Origin: Dyella dinghuensis
GTDB lineage: Bacteria > Pseudomonadota > Gammaproteobacteria > Xanthomonadales > Rhodanobacteraceae
Assembly: GCF_003977615.1 (NCBI RefSeq)
Contig: NZ_RYZR01000007.1
Coordinates: 186,001-250,000 of the forward strand
Length of the DNA: 64,000 bases
Reading direction: 5' to 3'
Under the pieces are notes generated by a model, which was given only the letters and a program-made list of their open reading frames with translations, was not told the origin of the DNA and made no database searches. Below, piece after piece: positions 51,055 to 60,458 of this stretch (positions are counted from its first letter, which is position 1; every line of letters starts with the position of its first letter). The position numbers and the translations under genes were made by a program.

Positions 51055-51753
51055 ATGGCCGTGAATGCGAGTGACGCAAACGTGGCAAACACCACGTCGG
51101 CTGCATCCGCCGCCGAGCGTTTGCGCATCACCGAAATCTTCCACTCGATTCAAGGCGAGGCCGATGCGATCGGCTGGCGCACCGTGTTCGTGCGTCTCAC
51201 CGGTTGTCCGCTGCGCTGCGTGTGGTGCGATACCGAATATTCGTTCTACGGTGGGGATTGGCGCGATATCGACGACATTCTCGCCGAGGTCGCTTCGCAC
51301 GGCGCGAAGCACGTATGTGTCACCGGCGGCGAGCCGCTCGCGCAGAAGCGTTGCCTGATCCTGTTGCGAAAACTTTGCGACGAAGGTTACGAAGTATCGC
51401 TGGAAACATCCGGAGCCATCGACGTTTCCGATGTCGATCCTCGCGTGCGCAAAGTGATGGATCTGAAGGCACCCGATTCCGGCGAGAGCAAACGCAATCT
51501 CTGGACCAACCTCAATCATCTGCTGCCGCACGATCAGGTAAAGATCGTGATTGCCAGCCGCGCCGATTACGAATGGTCGCGCGATGTCGTCGCCGAACAC
51601 GCGATCGACAAACGTTGCATGGTGCTGTTCTCGCCAGTGCACGGCGCCGTCGAGCCGCGCGCGCTGGCCGAATGGATTATCGAAGACAAATTGCCGGTAC
51701 GTTTCCAGCTGCAGCTGCACAAGCTGCTGTGGCAGGACGCACCGGGACACTGA
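51055..51753 (+). CDS. queE: 7-carboxy-7-deazaguanine synthase QueE
   Basis: The 232-residue radical SAM enzyme starts its domain with IFHSIQGEADAIGWRTVFVR and has the cluster motif CPLRCVWC. It makes 7-carboxy-7-deazaguanine in the pathway to queuosine in tRNA. It is 4 bases after cpoB and upstream of queC. Confidence 0.95.
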   Translation: MAVNASDANVANTTSAASAAERLRITEIFHSIQGEADAIGWRTVFVRLTGCPLRCVWCDTEYSFYGGDWRDIDDILAEVASHGAKHVCVTGGEPLAQKRCLILLRKLCDEGYEVSLETSGAIDVSDVDPRVRKVMDLKAPDSGESKRNLWTNLNHLLPHDQVKIVIASRADYEWSRDVVAEHAIDKRCMVLFSPVHGAVEPRALAEWIIEDKLPVRFQLQLHKLLWQDAPGH

Positions 51754-51839
51754 TTTACCCGTTTAACGCGCATCGGCCTGTGTTGCCGGTAGCGCTTCCC
51801 GGCCGGTGACCGGTCGATTCAGTCGCTTGGAATTTACCC

Positions 51840-52520
51840 ATGTCAGGAACTCATCCTCGCAAGGCCGTCATCCTCGTTTCTGGAGGCATGGACTCGGCCG
51901 TCACACTGGCCATCGCCAAGCAGCAGGGCTATCAGATTCATGCCTTGAGCGTTGCCTACGGACAACGCCACAGTTCGGAACTGGAAGCGGCCGCACGCGT
52001 CGCGCACATGCTTGGCGCGGTCGAACATAAAACCGTGCACGTGGATTTGCGCAGCATCGGCGGTTCCGCGCTCACCGCGGATATCGACGTACCGGAAGAG
52101 GGCGGCGAGGGCATTCCGGTCACTTACGTGCCCGCGCGCAACACCATCATGCTGTCGATTGCGCTCGGCTGGGCCGAAGTGCTTGGTTCCACAGACATCT
52201 GGTGTGGCGTGAATGCCGTGGATTATTCGGGTTATCCCGACTGCCGTCCCGCGTTCATCGAATCCTTCGAAAAACTCGCCAACGTCGCGACCAAGGCGGG
52301 CGTGGAAGGTGCGGGCATCCGCATTCACGCACCCCTGATGGCCATGAGCAAAGCCGATATCGCCCGCGAAGGCCAGCGCCTGGGCGTGGATTTCACCGAG
52401 ACCGTCAGCTGCTATCAGGCCGATGCCCAAGGCCGCGCCTGCGGTCATTGCGATGCCTGCCGACTGCGCGCACAGGGTTTTCGCGAGGCAGGGCTGCCCG
52501 ATCCAACGCGGTATGCGTGA
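51840..52520 (+). CDS. queC: 7-cyano-7-deazaguanine synthase QueC
   Basis: The 226-residue enzyme has the PP-loop [14 protein letters not shown] and a C-terminal zinc site [20 protein letters not shown]. It converts 7-carboxy-7-deazaguanine into preQ0 with ammonia and ATP, the step after QueE. The 86-base gap before it shows no riboswitch that I recognise. Confidence 0.97.
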   Translation: MSGTHPRKAVILVSGGMDSAVTLAIAKQQGYQIHALSVAYGQRHSSELEAAARVAHMLGAVEHKTVHVDLRSIGGSALTADIDVPEEGGEGIPVTYVPARNTIMLSIALGWAEVLGSTDIWCGVNAVDYSGYPDCRPAFIESFEKLANVATKAGVEGAGIRIHAPLMAMSKADIAREGQRLGVDFTETVSCYQADAQGRACGHCDACRLRAQGFREAGLPDPTRYA

Positions 52521-52525
52521 TTTGC

Positions 52526-52554
52526 TTGTGCCCTCGGCAGCCAGACCTTAAAAT
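52526..52554 (+). promoter_or_regulatory. Predicted promoter of the tRNA-Lys gene
   Basis: TTGTGC (52526-52531) and TAAAAT (52549-52554) lie 17 bases apart, 42 bases before the tRNA. Prediction by eye only. Confidence 0.5.
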
Positions 52555-52596
52555 AGTGGGCTAGCTATTTTTCAAGTAGCCGATCCACCCGCTTTC

Positions 52597-52672
52597 GGGC
52601 CGTTAGCTCAGTCGGTAGAGCAGTAGACTTTTAATCTATTGGTCGACAGTTCGAATCTGTCACGGCCCACCA
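52597..52672 (+). tRNA. tRNA-Lys (anticodon TTT)
   Basis: The 76-nt cloverleaf has the acceptor stem GGGCCGT/ACGGCCC, D arm with TAGCTCAGTCGGTAGAGCA, anticodon loop CTTTTAA with TTT at 52630-52632, T arm with GTTCGAATC, and an encoded CCA end. TTT reads lysine codons AAA and AAG. Confidence 0.98.
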
Positions 52673-52677
52673 ATTCG

Positions 52678-52712
52678 AAACCCGCAGAGCGCTTGGCTTT
52701 GCGGGTTTTTTT
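52678..52712 (+). terminator. Terminator of tRNA-Lys
   Basis: Stem AAACCCGCA/TGCGGGTTT with a 13-nt loop runs into a T-run, a few bases after the tRNA. Confidence 0.9.
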
Positions 52713-52902
52713 ATGTCCGACATGCGGCCCCGACGGGCAGCGCGTGATTGGGAACAGGTGCTTCGCAACATAGGCGTCGAAGATGACGTCGCGATACCAA
52801 AGCGTCATAGACGGTCACCCTCGGATTAGCGCAGGCTCTCGGAAGCGTCTGTTGACGCACAAGACCGTCGGCCCACCGAAGAATCGAAGGAGGGTTATCG
52901 TC

Positions 52903-54294
52903 ATGGTTTCAGAGTTGAAGCGATCGAATCGTTTTCTATTTCTGGCAGTGCCCGCGATTGCCGGTGCGATCAGTATTTTCCAGCCGACCATGGCGCCCGC
53001 CGCTGGTCCGCCCATGCAAAGTGGCGCGTCGACAGGTAACGAAGTCACTTCAGTCTTGGCGATGGGTGCCGGTGCGAGTGGTCAAGCGGCCGCCACGCAA
53101 TCACCCGATGACACATCCATCCGGCCTTTTCCAAAAATCCACATATCGGACGCGGCACTCGCGGATTTGCATCGTCGGATTGCCGCAACACGGTGGCCCG
53201 ACAAGGAGACCGTCACGGATGCGTCGCAAGGCGTGCAGCTCGCCACCATGAAGAAACTCGCCAGCTATTGGCAGTCGAGTTACAACTGGCGCAAGGTCGA
53301 AGCGAGATTGAATGCGTTGCCGCAATTCGTGACAACCATCGACGGCGTGGACATTCAATTCATCTACGTTCGTTCGAAGAACAAGAACGCATTGCCGATC
53401 ATCATCACCCACGGTTGGCCGGGTTCGATCATCGAGCAGATGAAGGTCATCGATCCGTTGGTGAACCCAACGGCTCACGGGGGCAACGCATCAGACTCAT
53501 TTGACGTAGTGATACCGTCGCTCCCCGGCTACGGATTTTCAGGGAAACCCACAACTACCGGTTGGGACCCGCAGCATATTGCGCGCGCATGGACGGTGCT
53601 GATGAAGCGCTTGGGATACAAGCATTTTGTGGCGCAAGGAGGCGATTGGGGTGATGCAGTAACCGAACAGATGGCCGTGCAGGCGCCGCCAGAATTGCTC
53701 GCCATTCACACCAATATGCCTGCCACCGTGCCGGACGACATCGCCAAGGACCTTGCGGCGGGTGGACCGCCACCAGCCGGTCTTTCACCCGACGAGAAGC
53801 ATGCGTACGAGCAGCTTGATTTCTTTTATAAGCACGGGCTGGGGTATGCGCAGGAGATGACGAATCGCCCGCAAACGCTCTATGGACTCGAAGATTCGCC
53901 GGTCGGCCTTGCCGCCTGGATGCTCGATCATGATGCGGCCAGCTACGCGCTCATCACGCGCGTCTTTGACGGTCAAACCGAAGGTCTTTCGAAGGATGAC
54001 ATTCTCGACAACATCACCCTCTATTGGCTGACGAATACCGCAGTGTCGTCGGCCCGTCTTTACTGGGAAAACAAGCTCGCCTTTTTCGAGCCGAAGCACG
54101 TCATGATCCCGGTTGCGGTGAGTGTATTCCCGGATGAAATTTATGCGGCGCCGAAGAGCTGGGCAGAGAAGGCATATCCCAAACTCATTCATTACAACCG
54201 TCTTGACAAGGGCGGCCACTTTGCAGCGTGGGAACAGCCGCAGCTGTTCGTCGACGAAATCAGGACGTCATTCAGGCCGTTGCGAGAAAAATAG
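52903..54294 (+). CDS. Epoxide hydrolase with N-terminal EHN domain
   Basis: This 463-residue protein has an N-terminal signal-anchor-like stretch (about 10-30) and then the epoxide-hydrolase N-terminal domain and alpha/beta hydrolase core. The oxyanion hole is HGWPG (His170), the nucleophile Asp248 in QGGDWG, and the catalytic His in KGGHFAAWEQP. GGAGGG before the ATG at 52903 decides the start. It opens epoxides to diols; the substrate is unknown. Convergent with the alpha-glucuronidase gene. Confidence 0.9.
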   Translation: MVSELKRSNRFLFLAVPAIAGAISIFQPTMAPAAGPPMQSGASTGNEVTSVLAMGAGASGQAAATQSPDDTSIRPFPKIHISDAALADLHRRIAATRWPDKETVTDASQGVQLATMKKLASYWQSSYNWRKVEARLNALPQFVTTIDGVDIQFIYVRSKNKNALPIIITHGWPGSIIEQMKVIDPLVNPTAHGGNASDSFDVVIPSLPGYGFSGKPTTTGWDPQHIARAWTVLMKRLGYKHFVAQGGDWGDAVTEQMAVQAPPELLAIHTNMPATVPDDIAKDLAAGGPPPAGLSPDEKHAYEQLDFFYKHGLGYAQEMTNRPQTLYGLEDSPVGLAAWMLDHDAASYALITRVFDGQTEGLSKDDILDNITLYWLTNTAVSSARLYWENKLAFFEPKHVMIPVAVSVFPDEIYAAPKSWAEKAYPKLIHYNRLDKGGHFAAWEQPQLFVDEIRTSFRPLREK

Positions 54295-54328
54295 TGGTGA
54301 ACGAGCGTCGTCGGCAGAGTTCGAGCTC

Positions 54329-56512
54329 TCAATGCCCCGGTACATAGGGAAATGAAAGGGACTCGTAGTATTTGAGTGAGTGCTGCGGCGGTGCGAAGCC
54401 CGGCGGTAGCGGGCGGCCGGAAATACTCTGGAAGTAGGCGATGCAGGCGTCACGCCACCACTGCGCTTCTCTTTCCTGGATGGCGAGGAAGGTTGCGGTC
54501 TGTTGGTATCGCTCTGTATCGATATAGCCGTCCAAACGACTCCAGGTTTCGCGCATTTGCATCACGTGGTCGACGCCTTGCGTGTAATGCGCCACCAGCT
54601 CGTACCACAGCGTTTGACCAGAGCGCATGCGGTAGTCCCATGAGACATGATGGAACCAGAGCAGCAGCTCTTCGGGCGTCTGCTTCACATCGTTGAATTG
54701 TGCAGCGATTGAGGGTTCGTATTGGTCTACGGCATCGCTGCCGCTTCGGGTTCGATCAAAACCGATGCCTTCGCTGTCGGCGCGATGGTAGTAAACGGGC
54801 CGCCAATCCGCGCGCGGTTCACTCGCATCCCACGGGGCAGGGCCGTAGTGGTGGCCGGGGCCCATCAGGTGATGCAGGCCAAGCGGCGTCATGTAATCGA
54901 CAGCTGCCTCGCGCGAACCCATCATCATGTCGACCACGGGTTTGACGAAGGCAACGTCGTTGGTGAACGTCATCCGCACCCAATCGTCGGCGATGGCACG
55001 CGATGACTGCGTGGGATTCCACGCCAGACGGCCGAACACGTACCAGTTCGCCTGATTGAAAACCGAGCCGCTCCAGTTCTGGTCGGTGCCGATGTTGGCG
55101 ACGCCAGCGATGCCCGATAACGTGTGGTTATCCAGCGTGCCGTCGATCACCTTCGCGACGGTGGAGCCCTTGCCGTGCGTCATGGTGTCGGCCGATAGCA
55201 CCTCTTCGTACAACGGGCCCAGATAGACCAGATGCGTCGCGAAGCCGAGGTATTCCTTCGTGATCTGGAACTCCATCATCAGCGGCGTCTTCGGCATCGC
55301 ACCGAACAGCGGGTTGAAGGGTTCTCTCGGTTGAAAATCGATCGGCCCGTTCTTCACTTGCAACAACACGTTGGCGCGGAAGTGACCGTCGAGCGATTTG
55401 AACTCGTCGTACGCCTGTTTGGCGCGGTCTGCCGAAGCGGACTGTGAATACACAAAGGCCCGCCACATCACGACACCACCGTGTGGTGCGAGCGCATCGG
55501 CAAGCATGTTGGCGCCATCGGCATGCGTGCGCCCGTAGTCCTGCGGGCCGGGTTGACCTTCGGAGTTGGCCTTGACGAGGAAACCGCCGAAGTCGGGAAT
55601 CAGTTTGTAGATTTCGCCCGCTTTCGTGCGCCACCATTGTTGTACTTGCGGATCGAGCGGATCGGCGGTCTTCAATCCACCTATTTCAATCGGCGCACTG
55701 AAGCGAGCGCTGAGATAGACGCGGATGCCATAGGGTCGAAATACGTTGGCCAGCGCCGCCACCTTTTCCAGATACACGGGCGTAAGGATCTGAGGTGTGG
55801 CGTTGACGTTGTTCAGCACCACGCCATTGATGCCGATCGATGCATTCGCGCGTGCATAGTCGGTGTAGCGCGGAGCGAGCCAATCGGGAAGTTTGAACCA
55901 ATCCCAGATCGAGGTGCCGGCATAGCCGCGTTCGACACTGCCGTCCAGATTGTCCCAGTGGTCGAGCACGCGCAGTTTCACGCGTGGCGAGTCGCGCAGG
56001 TCGAGATGGGCGATGGGCTGATCGGTCTGCAGCAGACGCAGAAAATGGAACGCGCCGTACAGCGCACCGATGTCGTCATTTGCAATGATGACGGTTGCGG
56101 CGTGACCGTCCACGTTTACGTGGCGGATCAAATAACCTTCATGTCCCAGATCGGCGGTATCCAGCCGCAGGCGCGCGATTAGCGGTGACGATGCGGGCGT
56201 GCCGACAATGATCGCGCCATCACGTGTGACGGTATCGGAGAGGGACGGAGCCTGCCCAAGCAATCCAAGCAAGCCGCGCTGCAATTCTTCGCGGGTAACC
56301 CTTTGAGTCGGTGTCGCGGAACCCATGACCAATTGCGAAGCGTCGATGCGGTAGATAGTTGCCTGCCCGGCGGTGAGCGGGTGATAGCGCAGCCACAGTT
56401 CGTAGCCGTCTTCAGCTCGCGCAGACGTCACATGCAGAACGGAGGCAACGATCAATATGGCGAGCGCGAAGGCTCGGGACAGCCAGCGATGACGAGGGGA
56501 TTTATTTCGCAT
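54329..56512 (-). CDS. aguA: GH67 alpha-glucuronidase
   Basis: From the ATG at 56512 the protein has 727 residues: a signal peptide (MRNKSPRHRWLSRAFALAIL through SARA), an N-terminal beta domain, and a GH67 barrel with DYARANASIGINGVVLNNVNA, KANSEGQPGPQDYGRTHADG and the acidic catalytic region. It removes 4-O-methyl-glucuronic acid from xylo-oligosaccharides. A GTG at 56560 is in frame but would spoil the signal peptide. No other xylan genes are beside it, but an exact xyl-box lies about 270 bases upstream. Confidence 0.94.
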   Translation of the reverse strand: MRNKSPRHRWLSRAFALAILIVASVLHVTSARAEDGYELWLRYHPLTAGQATIYRIDASQLVMGSATPTQRVTREELQRGLLGLLGQAPSLSDTVTRDGAIIVGTPASSPLIARLRLDTADLGHEGYLIRHVNVDGHAATVIIANDDIGALYGAFHFLRLLQTDQPIAHLDLRDSPRVKLRVLDHWDNLDGSVERGYAGTSIWDWFKLPDWLAPRYTDYARANASIGINGVVLNNVNATPQILTPVYLEKVAALANVFRPYGIRVYLSARFSAPIEIGGLKTADPLDPQVQQWWRTKAGEIYKLIPDFGGFLVKANSEGQPGPQDYGRTHADGANMLADALAPHGGVVMWRAFVYSQSASADRAKQAYDEFKSLDGHFRANVLLQVKNGPIDFQPREPFNPLFGAMPKTPLMMEFQITKEYLGFATHLVYLGPLYEEVLSADTMTHGKGSTVAKVIDGTLDNHTLSGIAGVANIGTDQNWSGSVFNQANWYVFGRLAWNPTQSSRAIADDWVRMTFTNDVAFVKPVVDMMMGSREAAVDYMTPLGLHHLMGPGHHYGPAPWDASEPRADWRPVYYHRADSEGIGFDRTRSGSDAVDQYEPSIAAQFNDVKQTPEELLLWFHHVSWDYRMRSGQTLWYELVAHYTQGVDHVMQMRETWSRLDGYIDTERYQQTATFLAIQEREAQWWRDACIAYFQSISGRPLPPGFAPPQHSLKYYESLSFPYVPGH

Positions 56513-56926
56513 GGGATTGCCGCTGCCCAGGGCTTTGACCGCTGGCGACGATCGGTGCACGAAAATCGGCGTCCAACTTTATAAAGCACTCGCGAACCGC
56601 CTCAAGGCACCATTCGGATTTTTGCGCAGGGCCGGCATCGTCGTTCGCGATCATTGTGAGCGACGGGATCTCAGCGGCAATGCCTGGACGAGCCTCAGCA
56701 TGGTGCGCGAAAGGCTCGACGTTCTGAGTGCCATCATCGAGTCCGACAACAGGGCCCATACATCCCTCGTGGATGGTTATGTTAGCGCTACCATTTAAAT
56801 TACCGGGGAACCATCGCGCTGACAAGGATGCCATCTAGCTGTTTGCAGATGAGGAAGGGTAAATAGGGCTCACTGCTTGTGCGTTAGCGAAGGCTATGCC
56901 GCAATGGACCGTGTGACACAGCGCTA
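56513..56926. other. Non-coding gap with xyl-box leader
   Basis: I see no convincing gene in these 414 bases. The short open frames on both strands lack ribosome sites and recognisable motifs. Apart from the xyl-box and an AT-rich TTTAAAT beside it nothing stands out; the long stretch between xyl-box and aguA would be leader or hold a nearer promoter. Confidence 0.6.
56780..56793 (-). promoter_or_regulatory. xyl-box (XylR operator)
   Basis: On the minus strand the sequence is TGGTAGCGCTAACA, identical over 14 bases to the xyl-box described for the Xanthomonas XylR xylan regulon. It lies upstream of the alpha-glucuronidase gene on the matching strand, as in that regulon. Confidence 0.85.
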
Positions 56927-57646
56927 TCAGTTGGAACGGTTAGCGCTTTGCTCGTTACCCCAAGCCTGCAGCAGCGTGCGCGTCTGATTGAGTATGGCCG
57001 TCTTGATCAATGCGGCTTTGGCGGCATCGATTTCTTTCCATCCCAACATGTCCAGGCAAGCACCCGGCGGATGATAGAACGGCATGATCTGACCTTTCAG
57101 CGCAAGCAATCGGATGCGTGTCAACGGATCATTGGGACCGGTGCCAGTAATGCGCGAAAGCAAGGTGATGATCAGTTTGTTCAGCGGTTGCTTCAAGCGC
57201 CGATGCAGCATCTTGGAAGCCATGGACGGCTCTTCATCACCGAGCTCGCGGGCGACGAACAGGCGCCGGTTCGACGCGAAGGGTTGCATGAGCACGGAGT
57301 CCAACATCGCCGCATGGATGGCGACGTAGGCGTCGATCATCGCATCCATGCCGGCATCGCTCTTCAGCGCATCGCTGGCCTGGCGCATGGCTGGTGCGAA
57401 GCGGGCTTTGAGATCGTTGGTGATGTACTCGGCGCAGGCCTTATAAACCCCCTCTTTGTTCTCGAAGTAATACTGCAGGGCTGGCGCGTTGACGCCAGCG
57501 GCAGTGGCGATATCGCGTGTCGAGGCGCCGGCGAAGCCATGCTCGCCGAATAGTTTTACCGCCGCAGTAATGATCCGCTGGCGCGTTTCGTCGCCGCGTG
57601 CATAGCCGCCGGCCGGTGGGCGACGGGGGCGCTTGGTTTGGCTCAT
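56927..57646 (-). CDS. TetR-family repressor of the efflux operon
   Basis: This 239-residue protein has an N-terminal TetR helix-turn-helix (ASTRDIATAAGVNAPALQYYFENKEGVY) and a ligand-binding C-terminal domain like that of CecR/YbiH (DUF1956). It is divergent from the three-gene efflux operon and the gap holds palindromes, so it probably represses that operon and itself until an effector binds. Confidence 0.9.
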   Translation of the reverse strand: MSQTKRPRRPPAGGYARGDETRQRIITAAVKLFGEHGFAGASTRDIATAAGVNAPALQYYFENKEGVYKACAEYITNDLKARFAPAMRQASDALKSDAGMDAMIDAYVAIHAAMLDSVLMQPFASNRRLFVARELGDEEPSMASKMLHRRLKQPLNKLIITLLSRITGTGPNDPLTRIRLLALKGQIMPFYHPPGACLDMLGWKEIDAAKAALIKTAILNQTRTLLQAWGNEQSANRSN

Positions 57647-57682
57647 TCGGCTTCTCTACGGCTCACTCGACAAAGATATCAT

Positions 57683-57726
57683 TTGACAAATATATTCCAA
57701 TCGGAATAAATATTCCACTTGGTATA
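57683..57726 (+). promoter_or_regulatory. Efflux operon promoter with two operator-like palindromes
   Basis: TTGACA (57683-57688) and TAAATA (57707-57712) are 18 bases apart. The palindrome TATTCCAATCGGAATA (57693-57708) lies in the spacer and a similar, less perfect TATTCCACTTGGTATA (57711-57726) follows it. They are spaced by 18 bases, fitting two TetR-type dimers. Confidence 0.65.
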
Positions 57727-57743
57727 ATTTTGGACGATCAGGC

Positions 57744-58883
57744 ATGCCCGCACCCACTGGAACCACCTCAGGCGATGCAACGAAGGACAATGCTGCGCCA
57801 CCGGCGCGGCGGTCGAACGTGCGCCGCTTTCTTCTGCCGATCGGCATCGTGGTGCTGATCGCGGGCGTGCTGGCATTGGCCTACTGGTGGCTCGTCGGCC
57901 GTTTCATGCAGAGCACGGACGACGCGTATCTACAGGCGGACAGCGTCACCGTGGCGCCCAAAGTCAGCGGCTACATCACGGATGTCTACGTGGGCGACAA
58001 CGTGACCGTGAAGCCGGGCGACCCGCTCGTGCGGCTCGATAGCCGGCAATACCAGGCTGCACTGGACCAGGCGCAGGCGACTGTCGATGCGCGCGAGGCA
58101 GATATTCAGCGAGCCCAAGCCGGTATCCAGCAACAGCGTGCCGCCATCGAACAGGCCAAGGCGCAATTGCTGGTTGCGCAAGTCGCCAGCCGCCACGCGG
58201 AAGACGAAGTGCGCCGTTACGCGCCGTTGGCGACCACCGGCGCCGAGAGCGGCGATCAGTTGTCGGTACTGACCAGCAACCGCGATCAGGCTCGCGCAAC
58301 GCTTGCTGCCGATACCGCTGCGGTCGATCAGGCACAGGCGAGAATCACCGACCTGACCGCGCAGATCGCCCAGGCGCGCGCGCAGTTGGAAGCAGCGCAG
58401 GCATCCGCGCGGCAATCACAGCTCGACATGCAGGACACGCTGGTACGCAGCACGTTGGCGGGCAGGGTGGGCGATCGCACGGTGCGCGTCGGACAATACG
58501 CGCAACCGGGCACGCGTTTGATGACGATCGTGCCCGTGCAGAACGTCTATCTCACCGCCAACTTCAAGGAAACGCAGATCGGCCGGATGCGCGCGGGCCA
58601 GCACGCGACTATCCATGTCGATGCGTTGCCGGATGCGGATATCCACGGTGTCGTCGACAGCTTTGCGCCGGGCACCGGTTCGGAATTCGCACTGTTGCCG
58701 CCGGAGAATGCAACCGGCAACTTCACCAAGATCGTGCAGCGCGTCCCCGTGCGCATTCGTCTCGATACGAATGATCAAACACGCAAATTGCTGGTGCCCG
58801 GATTGTCGGTAACCGTGGACGTGGACACGCGCTCATCGACCGATAACGCACAGCCCGAGACGGCGGACAATCATCATGGCTGA
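57744..58883 (+). CDS. HlyD/EmrA-type membrane fusion protein
   Basis: The 379-residue adaptor has one N-terminal transmembrane helix (about 32-50), biotinyl-lipoyl-like halves (ADSVTVAPKVSGYITDVYVGDNVTVKPGDPL) flanking a long alpha-helical hairpin (about 95-230) and a beta-barrel domain. It bridges the inner-membrane pump to the outer-membrane channel. It overlaps the pump gene by 8 bases. Confidence 0.94.
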   Translation: MPAPTGTTSGDATKDNAAPPARRSNVRRFLLPIGIVVLIAGVLALAYWWLVGRFMQSTDDAYLQADSVTVAPKVSGYITDVYVGDNVTVKPGDPLVRLDSRQYQAALDQAQATVDAREADIQRAQAGIQQQRAAIEQAKAQLLVAQVASRHAEDEVRRYAPLATTGAESGDQLSVLTSNRDQARATLAADTAAVDQAQARITDLTAQIAQARAQLEAAQASARQSQLDMQDTLVRSTLAGRVGDRTVRVGQYAQPGTRLMTIVPVQNVYLTANFKETQIGRMRAGQHATIHVDALPDADIHGVVDSFAPGTGSEFALLPPENATGNFTKIVQRVPVRIRLDTNDQTRKLLVPGLSVTVDVDTRSSTDNAQPETADNHHG

Positions 58884-60456
58884 GGCGGCCGCTGCATCGG
58901 CCCACCATCCTGAACGTGCCAGCGCGGCGGATTGGATCGCCGTGGCGGCAGGTTCGCTTGGCGCATTGATGGCCACGCTGGACATCTCGATCACCAATTC
59001 CGCTTTGCCGCAGATCCAGGGAGAAATCGGCGCCACGGGCACCGAGGGTACGTGGATTTCGACCGGCTATCTGATGTCGGAGATCGTGATCATTCCGCTT
59101 GCCGCGTGGTTGACGCGCGTATTCGGCTTGCGAAATTTTTTGCTTAGCGCCTCGATACTTTTCATTCTTTTTTCGATGATGTGCGGCCTGTCGCACACGT
59201 TGACGGCGATGATCATCGGCCGCATCGGTCAGGGCCTGACGGGCGGCGCGATGATTCCCACCGGTCAGACCATCATTCGCAGTCGTCTGCCGATGTCGCA
59301 GTTGCCGGTGGGCATGACGATCTTCGGCTTGATCGTGCTGCTGGGTCCGCTGCTCGGTCCCGTGTTGGGCGGCTGGCTTACGGAAAATATCAGCTGGAGC
59401 TGGTGTTTCTTCATCAACCTGCCGGTGTGCCTGGGACTGATTGCGTTGTTGCTGATCGGCCTTCCGTCGGATCGCCCGCATTGGGATGCGGTGCGGCAAG
59501 CCGATTGGGTGGGCATCGTCGGACTCTCTGCCGGTCTCAGCTCGTTGACCGTCGTGCTGGAAGAAGGTCAACGCGAACGCTGGTTCGAATCCAACATGAT
59601 CGTGTGGCTCAGCGTGCTGTCGTTCGCTGGCATGGTGTTGATCGCGATCTCGCAATTCACCGCGAAGAAGCCGGTGATGCGCTTGAGCCTGCTGCGCAAT
59701 CCACGCTACGCCAGCGTCATCACCATCGTGACGATTGTTGGTGGCGTGTTCTATTCGGTGATCTATTTGATTCCGCAATTTCTCGGCTTGATCGCGGGAT
59801 ACAACGCCGAACAGTCCGGCTGGATCATGTTGATGTCCGGATTGCCGGCCTTTTTGGTCATGCCCTTGTTGCCGAGACTATTGGGCAGAGTCGATTTCCG
59901 CATATTGTGCATCATCGGCCTGCTGTGTTTCGTCGTGAGTTGCCTGTTGGATATTCATCTGACAGCGCAAAGCGTCGGCCACGATTTCGTGTGGTCGCAG
60001 CTGATTCGCGGTTCGGGTCAGATGCTGGTATTCATGCCGTTGAATCAAGCTTCGATGGCTGCCGTATCGCGAGAAGAAGCAGGCGACGCGGCGGGTGTCT
60101 ACAACATGGCGCGCAATCTCGGCGGTTCGATCGGTTTGGCCATCATCGGTACGGTGATCGATCGGCGCAACACGTTTCATGTTGCTGCGATACGCGAGTC
60201 ATTGACCGCCAATTCGCTGCTGGGACAGGAGCGCATCGCGGCTTACGCAGCCAATTGGTTCGCGCGTACCGGCGACATGGCGTATTCGAAAATGCGTGCA
60301 CTAGGTCAAATCGCCGCGCAGATCCAGCAGCAGGCCATGGTGATCACCTTTTCGGAAACCTTTTACGTGCTCGCCATTGCATTGGCGCTGTGCATACCGC
60401 TTGCGTTGCTGCTGAAGACGCCGACTTATCACGCGCCGGCGTCTGGAGGGCATTAA
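58876..60456 (+). CDS. MFS multidrug efflux pump, DHA2/EmrB type
   Basis: The 526-residue protein has about 14 hydrophobic helices and the DHA2 motifs ATLDISITNSALPQI and GRIGQGLTGGAMIPTGQTII. It exports drugs or other hydrophobic compounds with proton counterflow. With the neighbours it makes a complete tripartite system. Substrates unknown. Confidence 0.95.
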   Translation: MAEAAAASAHHPERASAADWIAVAAGSLGALMATLDISITNSALPQIQGEIGATGTEGTWISTGYLMSEIVIIPLAAWLTRVFGLRNFLLSASILFILFSMMCGLSHTLTAMIIGRIGQGLTGGAMIPTGQTIIRSRLPMSQLPVGMTIFGLIVLLGPLLGPVLGGWLTENISWSWCFFINLPVCLGLIALLLIGLPSDRPHWDAVRQADWVGIVGLSAGLSSLTVVLEEGQRERWFESNMIVWLSVLSFAGMVLIAISQFTAKKPVMRLSLLRNPRYASVITIVTIVGGVFYSVIYLIPQFLGLIAGYNAEQSGWIMLMSGLPAFLVMPLLPRLLGRVDFRILCIIGLLCFVVSCLLDIHLTAQSVGHDFVWSQLIRGSGQMLVFMPLNQASMAAVSREEAGDAAGVYNMARNLGGSIGLAIIGTVIDRRNTFHVAAIRESLTANSLLGQERIAAYAANWFARTGDMAYSKMRALGQIAAQIQQQAMVITFSETFYVLAIALALCIPLALLLKTPTYHAPASGGH

Positions 60457-60458
60457 GG

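Noticed and set aside
56502-56834. 110-codon minus-strand ORF upstream of the alpha-glucuronidase
   Set aside because: It covers the xyl-box, lacks a ribosome site and motif, and overlaps the signal-peptide start of the real gene.
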